NCBI GenBank assembly: GCA_020532185.1 | Contig: JAJBBH010000069.1 | Coordinates: 1-37,029 of the forward strand | Reading direction: 5' to 3' | Source of the DNA: Candidatus Cloacimonadota bacterium | GTDB lineage: Bacteria; Cloacimonadota; Cloacimonadia; Cloacimonadales; WRIO01 | Length of the DNA stretch: 37,029 nt | Shown here: in pieces, positions 9,228 through 16,707 of the stretch | Layout of the letters: each line of letters begins with the position of its first letter | Numbering within the stretch: the stretch's first letter is position 1 | The notes under the pieces: model-generated | What the model saw: the letters and a program-made list of their open reading frames with translations, nothing else | Database searches by the model: none | Told to the model about the DNA's origin: nothing | Program-made: the position numbers and the translations under genes

Positions 9228-11569
9228 ACTACTGTAACTCCATCTCCTCCTGATTCGATTGGTGGTGCAAAAAAATCAACAACTCTCTTGTTTTTTTTCA
9301 AATAAGATCTAACTTTTGTACGTAAAGCTCCAGTTCCTTTGCCATGTACTATGCGCACTCTATTTAGTCTGTTGAGAATGGCATTGTCAAGAAATTGATC
9401 AATCTGGGGCATTGCTTCTAAAAAAGTTAAGCCAAGCACCTTTAATTCGATATTTGAGTAATCTTCTTTATTGACAATTTGGCTACTTATTATGGCTTCT
9501 TGAGCTTCTTTTTTGTTTTCTAATAAAACCAAATCTGTCATAGGGGAGTTAAAAAAAATTCCATTCATATCCACTTTTGCATTACCTTTATTTAGCTCAA
9601 TAACGGTTGCTTTTGTCTCTAATTTTTCTAACCAGACTACAGACCCTACTTTTATTTTATCGTTTGATTTTGCCTTTGATTTACGCATTATAAGAGTTTC
9701 TGATTGTTTAAGTATATCATTTTGAAGATTGTTGGTTTTATTGAGAGCTTCTTCAAGTTTTTGTTTTCTTTCAGCTTTGTTAATCTTTTTTATTTCTTCA
9801 ATTTCTGCTATTAATTCTCTTTGTAAATGAGTTAATTCTTCATTTTTTCTTTTTAAAGCTTCACTTATTTTTACTTTCTTTTGTTCTTCGATTTCATCAG
9901 TCTTCTTTTCATACTCGGAAATACGTTGTTCGAGTAATTTTGTTTTGATATCAAGCTTATATGTTGCTTGCCCTAAATATTTCTTCTCATCATTAAGTTT
10001 TGTTATTAAATGAGTAAGTTCCACGCTTTGATTTCCAGCTAATTCCTTAGCTTTATCTATGACACTTTTTTCAATACCTAATTTAGCAGCAATTTCAATA
10101 GCAAAGCTGTGTCCAGGCATTCCAAAGTTAAATTGGTATGTGGGTAAGTGACTTTTTGAGTCAAACTGCATAGAAGCATTTACGCATGATTCTGATTGTT
10201 CAGCGTAGATTTTAAGTGCTGTATAATGGGTAGTTATGATACCAGTTACGCCTTTTTGTACAAATTTCTCAAGTACTGCTTGTGCCAATGCTGATCCTTG
10301 TTCTGGATCAGTAGCTGCACCAATCTCATCGATAAGTATAAGCGTGTTTTCATCACCTTTTTCGAGCATTTCAGCGATGTTTTTAATATGAGCTGAAAAG
10401 CTGCTAAGATATGATTCAATAGATTGATTATCGCCAATATCAGCATAGACTTTATCAAATTTGCCAATCTGTGAGTTACTGTCAGCTGGTATTGGTAAAC
10501 CAGAATGAGCCATTAATGTAAGCAATCCTATTGTCTTTAAAGTTACTGTTTTACCACCAGTATTAGGTCCTGAGATTAGCATTAGTTTCTTTTCTTTGCC
10601 AAGCTTTAAATCAAAAGGAATTACTTTTTTTATGTCATTATATTGAACGATTAAAAGTGGATGTCTTGCTTTTGTAAGTTCAATGATAGGTAAATCGACG
10701 AATAGCGGTGGGTTTGCCATAATCTTATTAGAAAACCGTGCTATAGCAAATTCCGAATCAAGCTGAGACAGTATTTTTGAATTAATATATATTTGCTTTT
10801 TAACTTCGAATATTTCTTGGCTATATTTTGTAAAAATACGATAAATTTCTTGTTGTTCATCGCTATTTGTTTTGTTTAAATCATTATTTAAATTCATTAC
10901 TTGCTTTGGCTCAAAGTAGATAGATGCATTACTTGCTGAGCGTCCATGACTTATTCCATCAACAAATCCGCTTGCACCTTCTTTTATTAAAAGCACGTAT
11001 CTATCGTCACGATGGGAGATGATTTTATCCTGCAAATAGTTTTCCCAGCTTTGGTTTTTTTGTATGTCATCCAGAACTTTTAAGATATTACTTCTTAACT
11101 GTTTTTTCCTTTTTCTGATTGCCATAAGTTCTTTAGATGCAGTGTCTAATACTTCACCTTCAGCTGAGAATATCTCATAAAATCGTTTCTCAAGATAAAA
11201 GAAAGGCGATAGTTTTAATATCTTATTAGTGAAAATTGGATAATCTAAAAAAGATTCTTTATCTGAATAGATTTTGTTTGTGATTTTGACACACTCAATT
11301 ATTTGTGTAAATTCTTCAAAATTATAAGAGCTATGTTCCCATTCTAAGAGTAATTCTTTGAGGTCTATCAGAGTTTCAAAATGATAATTATAGCCTAAAA
11401 TAGATATTCTCTGTAACTCGTTAATAAGTTGTAATTTATCAATCTTATCTTGTTTTGCGTTCAATGGTTTTATGGATTCAGTTATTATTTTACCATTAAA
11501 ACTATGAGTGTCTTTTTTTATCAATTCAATAATTTTATTGAATTCAAGATGATGGAATGTGTTATACAT
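9215..11569 (-). CDS. mutS2: MutS2 family ATPase with Smr domain
   Basis: A 784-residue MutS2, not the mismatch-repair MutS. Members act on branched DNA or on collided ribosomes. Order: N-terminal core/lever region with conserved DDRYVLLIK and SASNASIYFEP (about 188-221); ATPase with Walker A GPNTGGKT (334-341), Walker B LILIDEIGAATDPEQGSALA, and STHYTALK-like ITTHYTALK; a long charged coiled coil (about 520-630); a KOW-like segment (KVGSVVWLEKLETKATVIELNKG); and a C-terminal Smr domain from about 705. The Smr HGKG loop is present (742-745), but the usual LDLRG start reads L-K-V-L-G (709-713), so the Asp and Arg are lost. It sits 3 bp after cvpA and overlaps dnaG. The cvpA-mutS2 pairing is also known in Firmicutes. 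Confidence 0.95.
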   Translation of the reverse strand: MYNTFHHLEFNKIIELIKKDTHSFNGKIITESIKPLNAKQDKIDKLQLINELQRISILGYNYHFETLIDLKELLLEWEHSSYNFEEFTQIIECVKITNKIYSDKESFLDYPIFTNKILKLSPFFYLEKRFYEIFSAEGEVLDTASKELMAIRKRKKQLRSNILKVLDDIQKNQSWENYLQDKIISHRDDRYVLLIKEGASGFVDGISHGRSASNASIYFEPKQVMNLNNDLNKTNSDEQQEIYRIFTKYSQEIFEVKKQIYINSKILSQLDSEFAIARFSNKIMANPPLFVDLPIIELTKARHPLLIVQYNDIKKVIPFDLKLGKEKKLMLISGPNTGGKTVTLKTIGLLTLMAHSGLPIPADSNSQIGKFDKVYADIGDNQSIESYLSSFSAHIKNIAEMLEKGDENTLILIDEIGAATDPEQGSALAQAVLEKFVQKGVTGIITTHYTALKIYAEQSESCVNASMQFDSKSHLPTYQFNFGMPGHSFAIEIAAKLGIEKSVIDKAKELAGNQSVELTHLITKLNDEKKYLGQATYKLDIKTKLLEQRISEYEKKTDEIEEQKKVKISEALKRKNEELTHLQRELIAEIEEIKKINKAERKQKLEEALNKTNNLQNDILKQSETLIMRKSKAKSNDKIKVGSVVWLEKLETKATVIELNKGNAKVDMNGIFFNSPMTDLVLLENKKEAQEAIISSQIVNKEDYSNIELKVLGLTFLEAMPQIDQFLDNAILNRLNRVRIVHGKGTGALRTKVRSYLKKNKRVVDFFAPPIESGGDGVTVVCLK

Positions 11570-11572
11570 TAT

Positions 11573-12091
11573 TTATTGTTTGATCGACTTAGCTTCTTTG
11601 TGTTTATCAATTTGGCTGACAATATTTGGAGTAATAACTTCTTTAATCTTTTGAGTTTCTTTTATAATATAAGACTTGTTGATATATTCTTGTATTGATT
11701 TAGTATATGGAACTAATTCAATAATAGTAATTAAAATCATTAATACAATAACAGCATTTAGAAATCCTATTAAGGCTCCAAAACACTTATTTACAAATGT
11801 TAACGAGAGAAGATTTGCTATCTGATTGAGTAAAATAATTACTAATTTTGACAGAATTACAACCATGACAAAGATTATGAGATAGGATAAAATATTAGCA
11901 AAGAATACGCCAATAGGGAATTTATTCATAATTCCTGCTGTTACCATTGGAGCATATCTAATAATCAAAAGACATGCTACCACCAAGCCGACCCAATGTA
12001 CTATTGTTGCGATTAAGCCTTTTTTAAAGCCAAAAAAAAGTGCAACAATAAAGTAAACAATTAGCACTATATTCAATACATTATAATTCAT
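11573..12091 (-). CDS. cvpA: CvpA family membrane protein
   Basis: About 172 residues with four predicted membrane helices: near 5-22, 28-46, 62-90 and 100-128 by hydrophobicity. The N-terminal block (IVYFIVALFFGFKKGLIATI) has the CvpA family G-x-x-x-G-L pattern. The charged C-terminal tail ends in KHKEAKSIKQ and is probably cytoplasmic. CvpA is needed for colicin V production in Escherichia coli, and its wider role is envelope-related and unclear. ATG 12091 is preferred because AGG lies just upstream. A GTG two codons earlier (12097) would use the same bases as its start and so lacks that site. It lies between a weak terminator and mutS2. Confidence 0.85.
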   Translation of the reverse strand: MNYNVLNIVLIVYFIVALFFGFKKGLIATIVHWVGLVVACLLIIRYAPMVTAGIMNKFPIGVFFANILSYLIIFVMVVILSKLVIILLNQIANLLSLTFVNKCFGALIGFLNAVIVLMILITIIELVPYTKSIQEYINKSYIIKETQKIKEVITPNIVSQIDKHKEAKSIKQ

Positions 12092-12126
12092 AAGCACCTA
12101 TAATATTTGATCTAAAGGGTTGTAAA

Positions 12127-12150
12127 AGGGGACTTTCATCCCCTAAATTT
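12127..12150 (-). terminator. Weak terminator/attenuator after yqeY
   Basis: On the minus strand AGGGGA and TCCCCT (plus-strand arms 12139-12144 and 12127-12132) form a 6-bp GC-rich stem with a 6-nt loop, followed at once by TTTTA. It lies between the yqeY stop and cvpA. This gives rpsU-yqeY a way to be made in excess over the downstream replication and transcription genes, as attenuation does in the Escherichia coli rpsU-dnaG-rpoD operon. The short stem and four Ts suggest partial read-through. Confidence 0.55.
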
Positions 12151-12588
12151 TCAAGATAATTTTTGTTTTACAATTGAGCTGATTATTGAGCCATCAGCAC
12201 GTGAACCTACTTGTTCTTTGACAGCTTTAATAACAGCTCCCATTTCCTTTATAGTTTTTGCATCAAGATCATTAATTGATTTGTCAATTATTTGACTTAA
12301 TTCATCTTCTGTCAAAGGAATGGGAAGGTATGTCCGCAGAATATCAATTTCAGCTTTGCCTTTTTCTACCAGATCATCTCGATTACCTTGATGAAAAAGT
12401 ACATTTGCCTGTTCTTTACTTTTAACAGCTTTTTGGATTAGGCTAATGATTTCGGCGTCAGTAAGTTTCTTTTTAAGCTCAATTTCTTTGTTCTGCATTT
12501 CACTTTTTAGTATGCGAAGAACTTCAAGCTTGTGGGTATCTCTTTGACGCATAGCCTCTTTGATATCATTATTTATTCGTGTAAACAC
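12151..12588 (-). CDS. yqeY: YqeY/GatB-tail domain protein
   Basis: A 145-residue YqeY-family protein. The family shares the helical tail domain of the GatB subunit of tRNA amidotransferase and is thought to bind tRNA or aid tRNA-dependent amidation; the exact role is unproven. Visible family blocks: MRQRDTHKLEVLRILKSEMQNKEIE near the N-terminus, then AEIDILRTYLPIPLTEDEL (about 80-98) and the closing KEMGAVIKAVKEQVGSRADGSIISSIVKQKL, a very typical YqeY ending. It starts at a GTG whose first base is the last base of the rpsU TAG stop, so translation is coupled to rpsU. The rpsU-yqeY pairing is common in Firmicutes. Confidence 0.93.
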   Translation of the reverse strand: MFTRINNDIKEAMRQRDTHKLEVLRILKSEMQNKEIELKKKLTDAEIISLIQKAVKSKEQANVLFHQGNRDDLVEKGKAEIDILRTYLPIPLTEDELSQIIDKSINDLDAKTIKEMGAVIKAVKEQVGSRADGSIISSIVKQKLS

Positions 12589-12791
12589 TAACCATACCTC
12601 TCCATTTTGCGGGTGAGTTTAATCATCTTTCTTCTTGCAGCATTATTTTTACGCTTACGTTCGACACTTGGCTTCTCGTATGCTTGTCTTTTCTTAATTT
12701 CAGATAAGATAGCTGCTTTTTCACATTTCTTCTTAAAACGTTTTAAAGTTACTTCGAAAGGTTCTGTTTCTTTAGCATATACTGTTGGCAT
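12588..12791 (-). CDS. rpsU: 30S ribosomal protein bS21
   Basis: A 67-residue basic ribosomal protein starting [20 protein letters not shown], which has the bS21 pattern of a short N-terminal strand and then FxxxLRRFKKxxEKAG-like, here [20 protein letters not shown]. This is followed by a very basic helix [22 protein letters not shown] start six codons further upstream (12809) would place the strong Shine-Dalgarno inside the coding sequence, so the ATG at 12791 is chosen. bS21 binds near the 3' end of 16S rRNA. It is the first gene of the operon, followed by yqeY with a 1-base overlap. Confidence 0.95.
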   Translation of the reverse strand: MPTVYAKETEPFEVTLKRFKKKCEKAAILSEIKKRQAYEKPSVERKRKNNAARRKMIKLTRKMERYG

Positions 12792-12796
12792 GTTTT

Positions 12797-12804
12797 CACC
12801 TCCT
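12797..12804 (-). promoter_or_regulatory. Ribosome-binding site of rpsU
   Basis: AGGAGGTG on the minus strand, 5 bases before ATG 12791. It is the strongest anti-Shine-Dalgarno match in the window and decides the rpsU start against the in-frame ATG at 12809. Confidence 0.85.
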
Positions 12805-12847
12805 TTCATTTAACAAATTAATATAAGATTAATACAATAATCTTTAT

Positions 12848-12897
12848 ATTATACATAAAAATAAAGTTCGCATTATTTGTCAAGATAAATTTGTCAA
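12848..12897 (-). promoter_or_regulatory. Candidate rpsU operon promoter with wide spacer
   Basis: On the minus strand a perfect TATAAT (plus 12848-12853) lies 24 bp from a perfect TTGACA (12878-12883); a second perfect TTGACA lies at 12892-12897. No other good -10 hexamer sits 16-18 bp from the nearer TTGACA (the best is TTTTAT at 17). The -35 surroundings, TATCTTGACAAAT, closely match those of the M42 gene promoter (TTTCTTGACAAAT). It would give a leader of roughly 35-40 nt ahead of the rpsU ribosome-binding site. Confidence 0.5.
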
Positions 12898-13042
12898 TAA
12901 AAGAGAACTATTTGATTAGTGTTTGTATCAGCTATTAATAGTAGAATTATTACAGTAATTGTAAAAATCATTGACTCAAACTTTTGACTTTGTAATCAAT
13001 TTGAACTGACAGATATTAGCACATCTTTTTCATTCAGATGAA

Positions 13043-13145
13043 CCCCCCTTATGTTCACGAAATATTCACGAATGATTAACGGGAAAGTAACGGGAAAGTA
13101 ACGGGATGGTAACGGGATGGTAACGGGATGGTACAGGTAAAACAA
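13043..13145 (+). repeat. Intergenic 11-bp phased tandem array, copy 1
   Basis: Core units in strict 11-bp register: TTAACGGGAAA at 13076, GTAACGGGAAA at 13087, then three exact GTAACGGGATG at 13098, 13109 and 13120. The register continues outward with TTCACGAAATA at 13054, TTCACGAATGA at 13065, a CCCCCCTTATG unit at 13043 and GTACAGGTAAA at 13131, followed by AAAACAA at 13139-13145. The units are most uniform at the 3' side. It lies between divergent rpsU and the tricorn-type protease, about 250 bp from the first start and 420 bp from the second. The five GGG tracts recur every 11 bp. No function is known to me. Confidence 0.9.
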
Positions 13146-13503
13146 GAGAAATCTTCTTAATAAGTTAACACAAGATTGTCGTATTGATATTAAGTTTTGC
13201 GAGGGTTAGTCAGTACTTTTTTGATGTCAATTATCTTTTTCAACAGTTTTTTGACAATTAACATATTAATTTTATTATTTAATACCCCCTTGTAATTAAA
13301 ATAAAAAACATATATTGGTTTGATTAAAGGGATTATGCTTCCTAAAGTCTTTTTTTACTTTTCTATAAATATGTTATTTGAGTATCTTAAATTTATTGTT
13401 TTTTTGAATACCTTTTAGTAATCTATTATATTAAGTTACATGACCACACTTCAATTTAAATGATTCAAATACATATAAAAGAAATCGAAAGAATTGTTTT
13501 AGG
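13146..13503. other. AT-rich spacer without recognisable gene
   Basis: About 360 bases of very AT-rich sequence upstream of the protease gene. I see no credible open reading frame with a ribosome-binding site, no tRNA-like or GC-rich RNA fold, and no further copies of the 11-bp unit. A TTGACA at 13251-13256 and an isolated C-run (ACCCCCTT near 13284-13291) are present but not interpretable alone. Confidence 0.6.
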
Positions 13504-13538
13504 TTGACATTTTTTTGTCTTTTTAAATATTGTATTAA
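13504..13538 (+). promoter_or_regulatory. Candidate promoter of the tricorn-type protease gene
   Basis: A perfect TTGACA (13504-13509) lies 18 bp from TATTGT and 23 bp from TATTAA (13533-13538). The short leader contains GAGGT (about 13551-13555) ahead of ATG 13562. Either spacing is possible; the wider one resembles the rpsU and M42 promoters. Confidence 0.45.
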
Positions 13539-13561
13539 AAAATGATATTAGAGGTATTATT

Positions 13562-16500
13562 ATGAAGAAATTTATGGTTATACTCTTCTTAATTGGGAGC
13601 ATTTTCATTTTGTTTTCATTTGAGCCTGAGTTTATGGTAGATCCTGCAATCTCTCCTGATGGAAGCGAAGTATGTTTTTCATATTTAAATGATTTATGGG
13701 TTGTTTCCATCGATGGAGGCATAGCTAAAAGACTATCAAGCACAAGCGGTTATGACTATAATCCAGAGTACTCTCCAGATGGAAGTATGATAGCGTTTAA
13801 CTCTGACCGTGATGGTGTGAATAAAATATATATAATACCTGCAAAAGGTGGTTTAGCAAAAGCTATTTCTCAAGAAAGGCTTGTATTTCACGATTGGTTT
13901 AGCGATAATAAACATATTTTAGCAGGAATTACATCACCAGGAGAGTATTCTCAGTTAGTTAAAGTAAGCATTGAAGATGGGAAAAGACCTGTCATTATAG
14001 CTGAATATGGTGATTCCTTTGCGTGTGTGTCTCCAGACGATAAAAGCATTATATTTAATAGAAGGGGAGACCCTTATAGAGAGGCTTATAAAGGTAGCCA
14101 TAACGGCGATTTGTTTTTATATGACATCAAAAAGAAAGTTTATTCACAACTGACAGATACACAAATAACCGAGCGATATCCTGTTTTTTCTCATGTTGAG
14201 AATGATATTATCTATTATTGTGCATCGGATGGAAAAGTGTTTCAAATATATAAATCTAATATTGCCAACATGTCAGATAAAGAACAGCTCACAAATTTTG
14301 ATTTATGGTCGCCACGAGATTTATCAATATCAGATAATGATACAATAGTTTTTGAGTTATTTAATAAAATTTGTAAACTCAATACAGCAACTAAACAAGT
14401 AGAGGAAATAAAGATCACTATTGCAGAAGACTTTTTAGATAGCAGTATTGTTGAAGAAACCAACCATAATAAGGTTAAATCTTTTGCAATATCACCCAAT
14501 GGGAAATTAGTTGTTTTTAACTATAAATACGATCTTTTTGCTGTACCAAGTGCAGGTGGAAAAGTAAAGCAAATTACTAATAATCAGGCTGGAATTGAAG
14601 ATATTGTTATCGGTCAAGATAATGAAACCATTCTATTCACATCATATCTTAAAGGAGATTTGAAGCTATTCAAAACAAATATCAATAATCTTGATAAAAT
14701 TGAGATGATAAAGTGGTCTCAAGATAAAAGAATTGTTAGCTTTAGCAGCTTTTATGATAGAATATTTATTAGATATCATCAAGGGGATAATAGAAATAGA
14801 ATTGCCGTGATGGATTCAAATTATAACAAAGTAGAAGATTTGATTAAAGATCATAATGTAAGTTCTTACACCGTTAGTAAAGATTGTGAATACGTCTTTT
14901 ATACAGTTTACGACAGGCAATCCAAAGCAAGCAATTTATATTTTTTAGATATAAAGAAAAATGAAAGCAGGCATATTCATAGTCAACTATCATATATCAG
15001 CAGTATTTCTCTTGATCCAGCAAATAATTATTTGTTTTTGTCCTTTGAGTCTGGAATACATAAGTTAAGTTTGAACAGATTTAATGAATTTGAAAATGAT
15101 GAAGATAAATGGGATGATATTTTAACAACCAAGAGTGAAAAAGCCGAACATAAAGTCGCCGGTGAATTCAATTGGCAAAATCTTGATAATCGTTTTAACA
15201 AGATAGTTAGTGCAGATGAAGGCATGTGGGTTTATCCACTTTTTGCCACATCTGATTCTACATTATATTATATGAGTTATAGTAGAAAGAATAGCATTAT
15301 TAAGAAAATAAGCTATAATGGAAAAGATGATAAGGAAGTATTTAATGCAAATAGCAAGATAGATACATTTGATTTTATAAATGGTGGTAAAACTCTATAT
15401 TACTCGACTAATGGCAGTATATATAATACTCAACTACCTGGCAGTAAAGGTGAGCAATTAGCTTTTACGCATAGATATAAATACGATAAAATTAAGTTAA
15501 ATAGTTCTATAATGGAGCATGTTTGGGCAAGTATGGCAAATAATTTTTATGATAAAAATATGCATGAACAAGACTGGAATAAGCTTTATAATCGCTTTTT
15601 CCCATATACAGAAAATCTATTGAGTGTGAGTATGCTGAGCTCAGTGATTGATGAAATGATAGGAGAGTTAAATGCCTCTCATACTGGGTATTATGGTCGC
15701 CATGAAAGTTTGAGTAATACAAAGCAAAGTTCATACATTGGAGCTACTTTTGACTATTCAAATAGACTAAAAAAAGGTTTAAGAATAAAAAAAGTATATA
15801 AAGATTCTCAATTAGCTGAAACTTGGAGTATTGTATCTGGAGATATTTTGCTTGCTATTGATGGTGTGGAAATTAACGAAAAAACAGCAGTTGATGAGCT
15901 TTTATATCATAAAGCTGGTGAGAAAGTAAGTTTGCTTTTTAAGTCTAAAGGGTTGACTGAAATAAAAGCGTTAAACTATTCATCGCAGAATAACTTACGT
16001 TACAACAATTGGGTTGCAGAAAGAGCAGAAATAGTAAATAAAGCAACTGGTGGCAAAATTGGTTATTTACATATTAGAAGCATGAATAAGCAAAGTTTAG
16101 ATAAGTTTAAAGACGATTTATTAGCAAAAAACTTCTATACAAATGGATTGATTATCGATGTGAGAAAAAATGGTGGAGGTAATATTTCTGATGATTTAGT
16201 TGAAATATTAACAAGAAAACATCATTCATACACCCAAAGCAGATACTCAGATGAGGAACCGATAAGCTTTCCAACAGGCACTTATGAAAAACCTCTGGTA
16301 TTATTGATTGATGAAGACTCTTTTTCAGATGCTGAAGTATTTCCTAATCTATTTAAATACCTAAAACTCGGAACCATAATCGGTATGCCAACAAGTGGCT
16401 CTGTAATAGGCACTGGGTCAGTTAACTTTATGGATGGCTCTTCTATGAGAATGCCATCGAGTGGCTGGTATACAATAGATAAAGATGGGTTGAGAAATAT

Positions 16501-16609
16501 GGAAGGGAACCCTGCAGAGCCTGATATATTCGTACCAATGACTATTGAAGACATAATAACAGATAATGATAAACAATTACAAAAGGCGATTGAAGTTTTA
16601 GGGTTTTAA
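13562..16609 (+). CDS. Exported tricorn-type S41 peptidase
   Basis: A 1015-residue serine protease related to archaeal tricorn, which trims peptides. Order: Sec signal peptide (1 to about 20, MKKF then a hydrophobic core); WD40/TolB-like propeller repeats with D-P-A-I-S-P-D-G, Y-S-P-D-G-S-M-I-A-F and later blades (about 25-540); tricorn C1 helical domain (about 640-720) with N-A-S-H-T-G-Y; PDZ (about 725-815); S41 core (about 840-1000). The tricorn catalytic set appears intact: S706 and H707 (the Ser-His pair), S922 in F-S-D-A-E, and E981 in M-E-G-N-P-A-E-P-D. The 59-residue S922-E981 gap matches the 58 of tricorn (965-1023). The signal peptide implies action in the periplasm or outside, unlike cytosolic archaeal tricorn. 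Transcribed alone, with its own terminator. Confidence 0.9.
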   Translation: MKKFMVILFLIGSIFILFSFEPEFMVDPAISPDGSEVCFSYLNDLWVVSIDGGIAKRLSSTSGYDYNPEYSPDGSMIAFNSDRDGVNKIYIIPAKGGLAKAISQERLVFHDWFSDNKHILAGITSPGEYSQLVKVSIEDGKRPVIIAEYGDSFACVSPDDKSIIFNRRGDPYREAYKGSHNGDLFLYDIKKKVYSQLTDTQITERYPVFSHVENDIIYYCASDGKVFQIYKSNIANMSDKEQLTNFDLWSPRDLSISDNDTIVFELFNKICKLNTATKQVEEIKITIAEDFLDSSIVEETNHNKVKSFAISPNGKLVVFNYKYDLFAVPSAGGKVKQITNNQAGIEDIVIGQDNETILFTSYLKGDLKLFKTNINNLDKIEMIKWSQDKRIVSFSSFYDRIFIRYHQGDNRNRIAVMDSNYNKVEDLIKDHNVSSYTVSKDCEYVFYTVYDRQSKASNLYFLDIKKNESRHIHSQLSYISSISLDPANNYLFLSFESGIHKLSLNRFNEFENDEDKWDDILTTKSEKAEHKVAGEFNWQNLDNRFNKIVSADEGMWVYPLFATSDSTLYYMSYSRKNSIIKKISYNGKDDKEVFNANSKIDTFDFINGGKTLYYSTNGSIYNTQLPGSKGEQLAFTHRYKYDKIKLNSSIMEHVWASMANNFYDKNMHEQDWNKLYNRFFPYTENLLSVSMLSSVIDEMIGELNASHTGYYGRHESLSNTKQSSYIGATFDYSNRLKKGLRIKKVYKDSQLAETWSIVSGDILLAIDGVEINEKTAVDELLYHKAGEKVSLLFKSKGLTEIKALNYSSQNNLRYNNWVAERAEIVNKATGGKIGYLHIRSMNKQSLDKFKDDLLAKNFYTNGLIIDVRKNGGGNISDDLVEILTRKHHSYTQSRYSDEEPISFPTGTYEKPLVLLIDEDSFSDAEVFPNLFKYLKLGTIIGMPTSGSVIGTGSVNFMDGSSMRMPSSGWYTIDKDGLRNMEGNPAEPDIFVPMTIEDIITDNDKQLQKAIEVLGF

Positions 16610-16620
16610 ATAATCTAATG

Positions 16621-16632
16621 TTACAGCTGTAA
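16621..16632. repeat. 12-bp perfect palindrome after the protease stop
   Basis: TTACAGCTGTAA is a perfect palindrome 11 bases past the stop codon and just before the shared terminator. It could be a protein-binding site or chance. Confidence 0.3.
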
Positions 16633-16636
16633 AACT

Positions 16637-16685
16637 AAACAAAGCTGGAAGCACGTATTTTATGCAAGCATCCAGCTTTGTTTTT
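16637..16685. terminator. Bidirectional intrinsic terminator
   Basis: AAACAAAGCTGGA (16637-16649) pairs with TCCAGCTTTGTTT (16671-16683) over 13 bp, with a 21-nt apical region. TTTTTG follows on the plus strand, and TTTAGTTTT follows the stem on the minus strand. It lies between the convergent protease gene (stop at 16609) and the ClC gene (stop at 16708), so it serves both transcripts. Confidence 0.88.
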
Positions 16686-16707
16686 GTCTTACAGTATTGT
16701 TATATTA

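Noticed and set aside
12792-12809. Earlier ATG for rpsU
   Set aside because: The extra six codons are the Shine-Dalgarno AGGAGGTG itself; bS21 starts at MPTVYAKE.
13076-13130. CRISPR array
   Set aside because: The unit is 11 bp with no spacers, and no cas genes are present.
13043-13145. Plasmid-type iterons or a replication origin
   Set aside because: Direct repeats would fit iterons, but there is no Rep gene, no DnaA-box cluster, and a similar array recurs 16.7 kb away, which does not suit a single origin.
13465-13743. Minus-strand open frame across the start of the tricorn-type protease gene
   Set aside because: It overlaps the real gene's signal peptide and promoter, has no ribosome-binding site of note, and its sequence reads as an antisense shadow.
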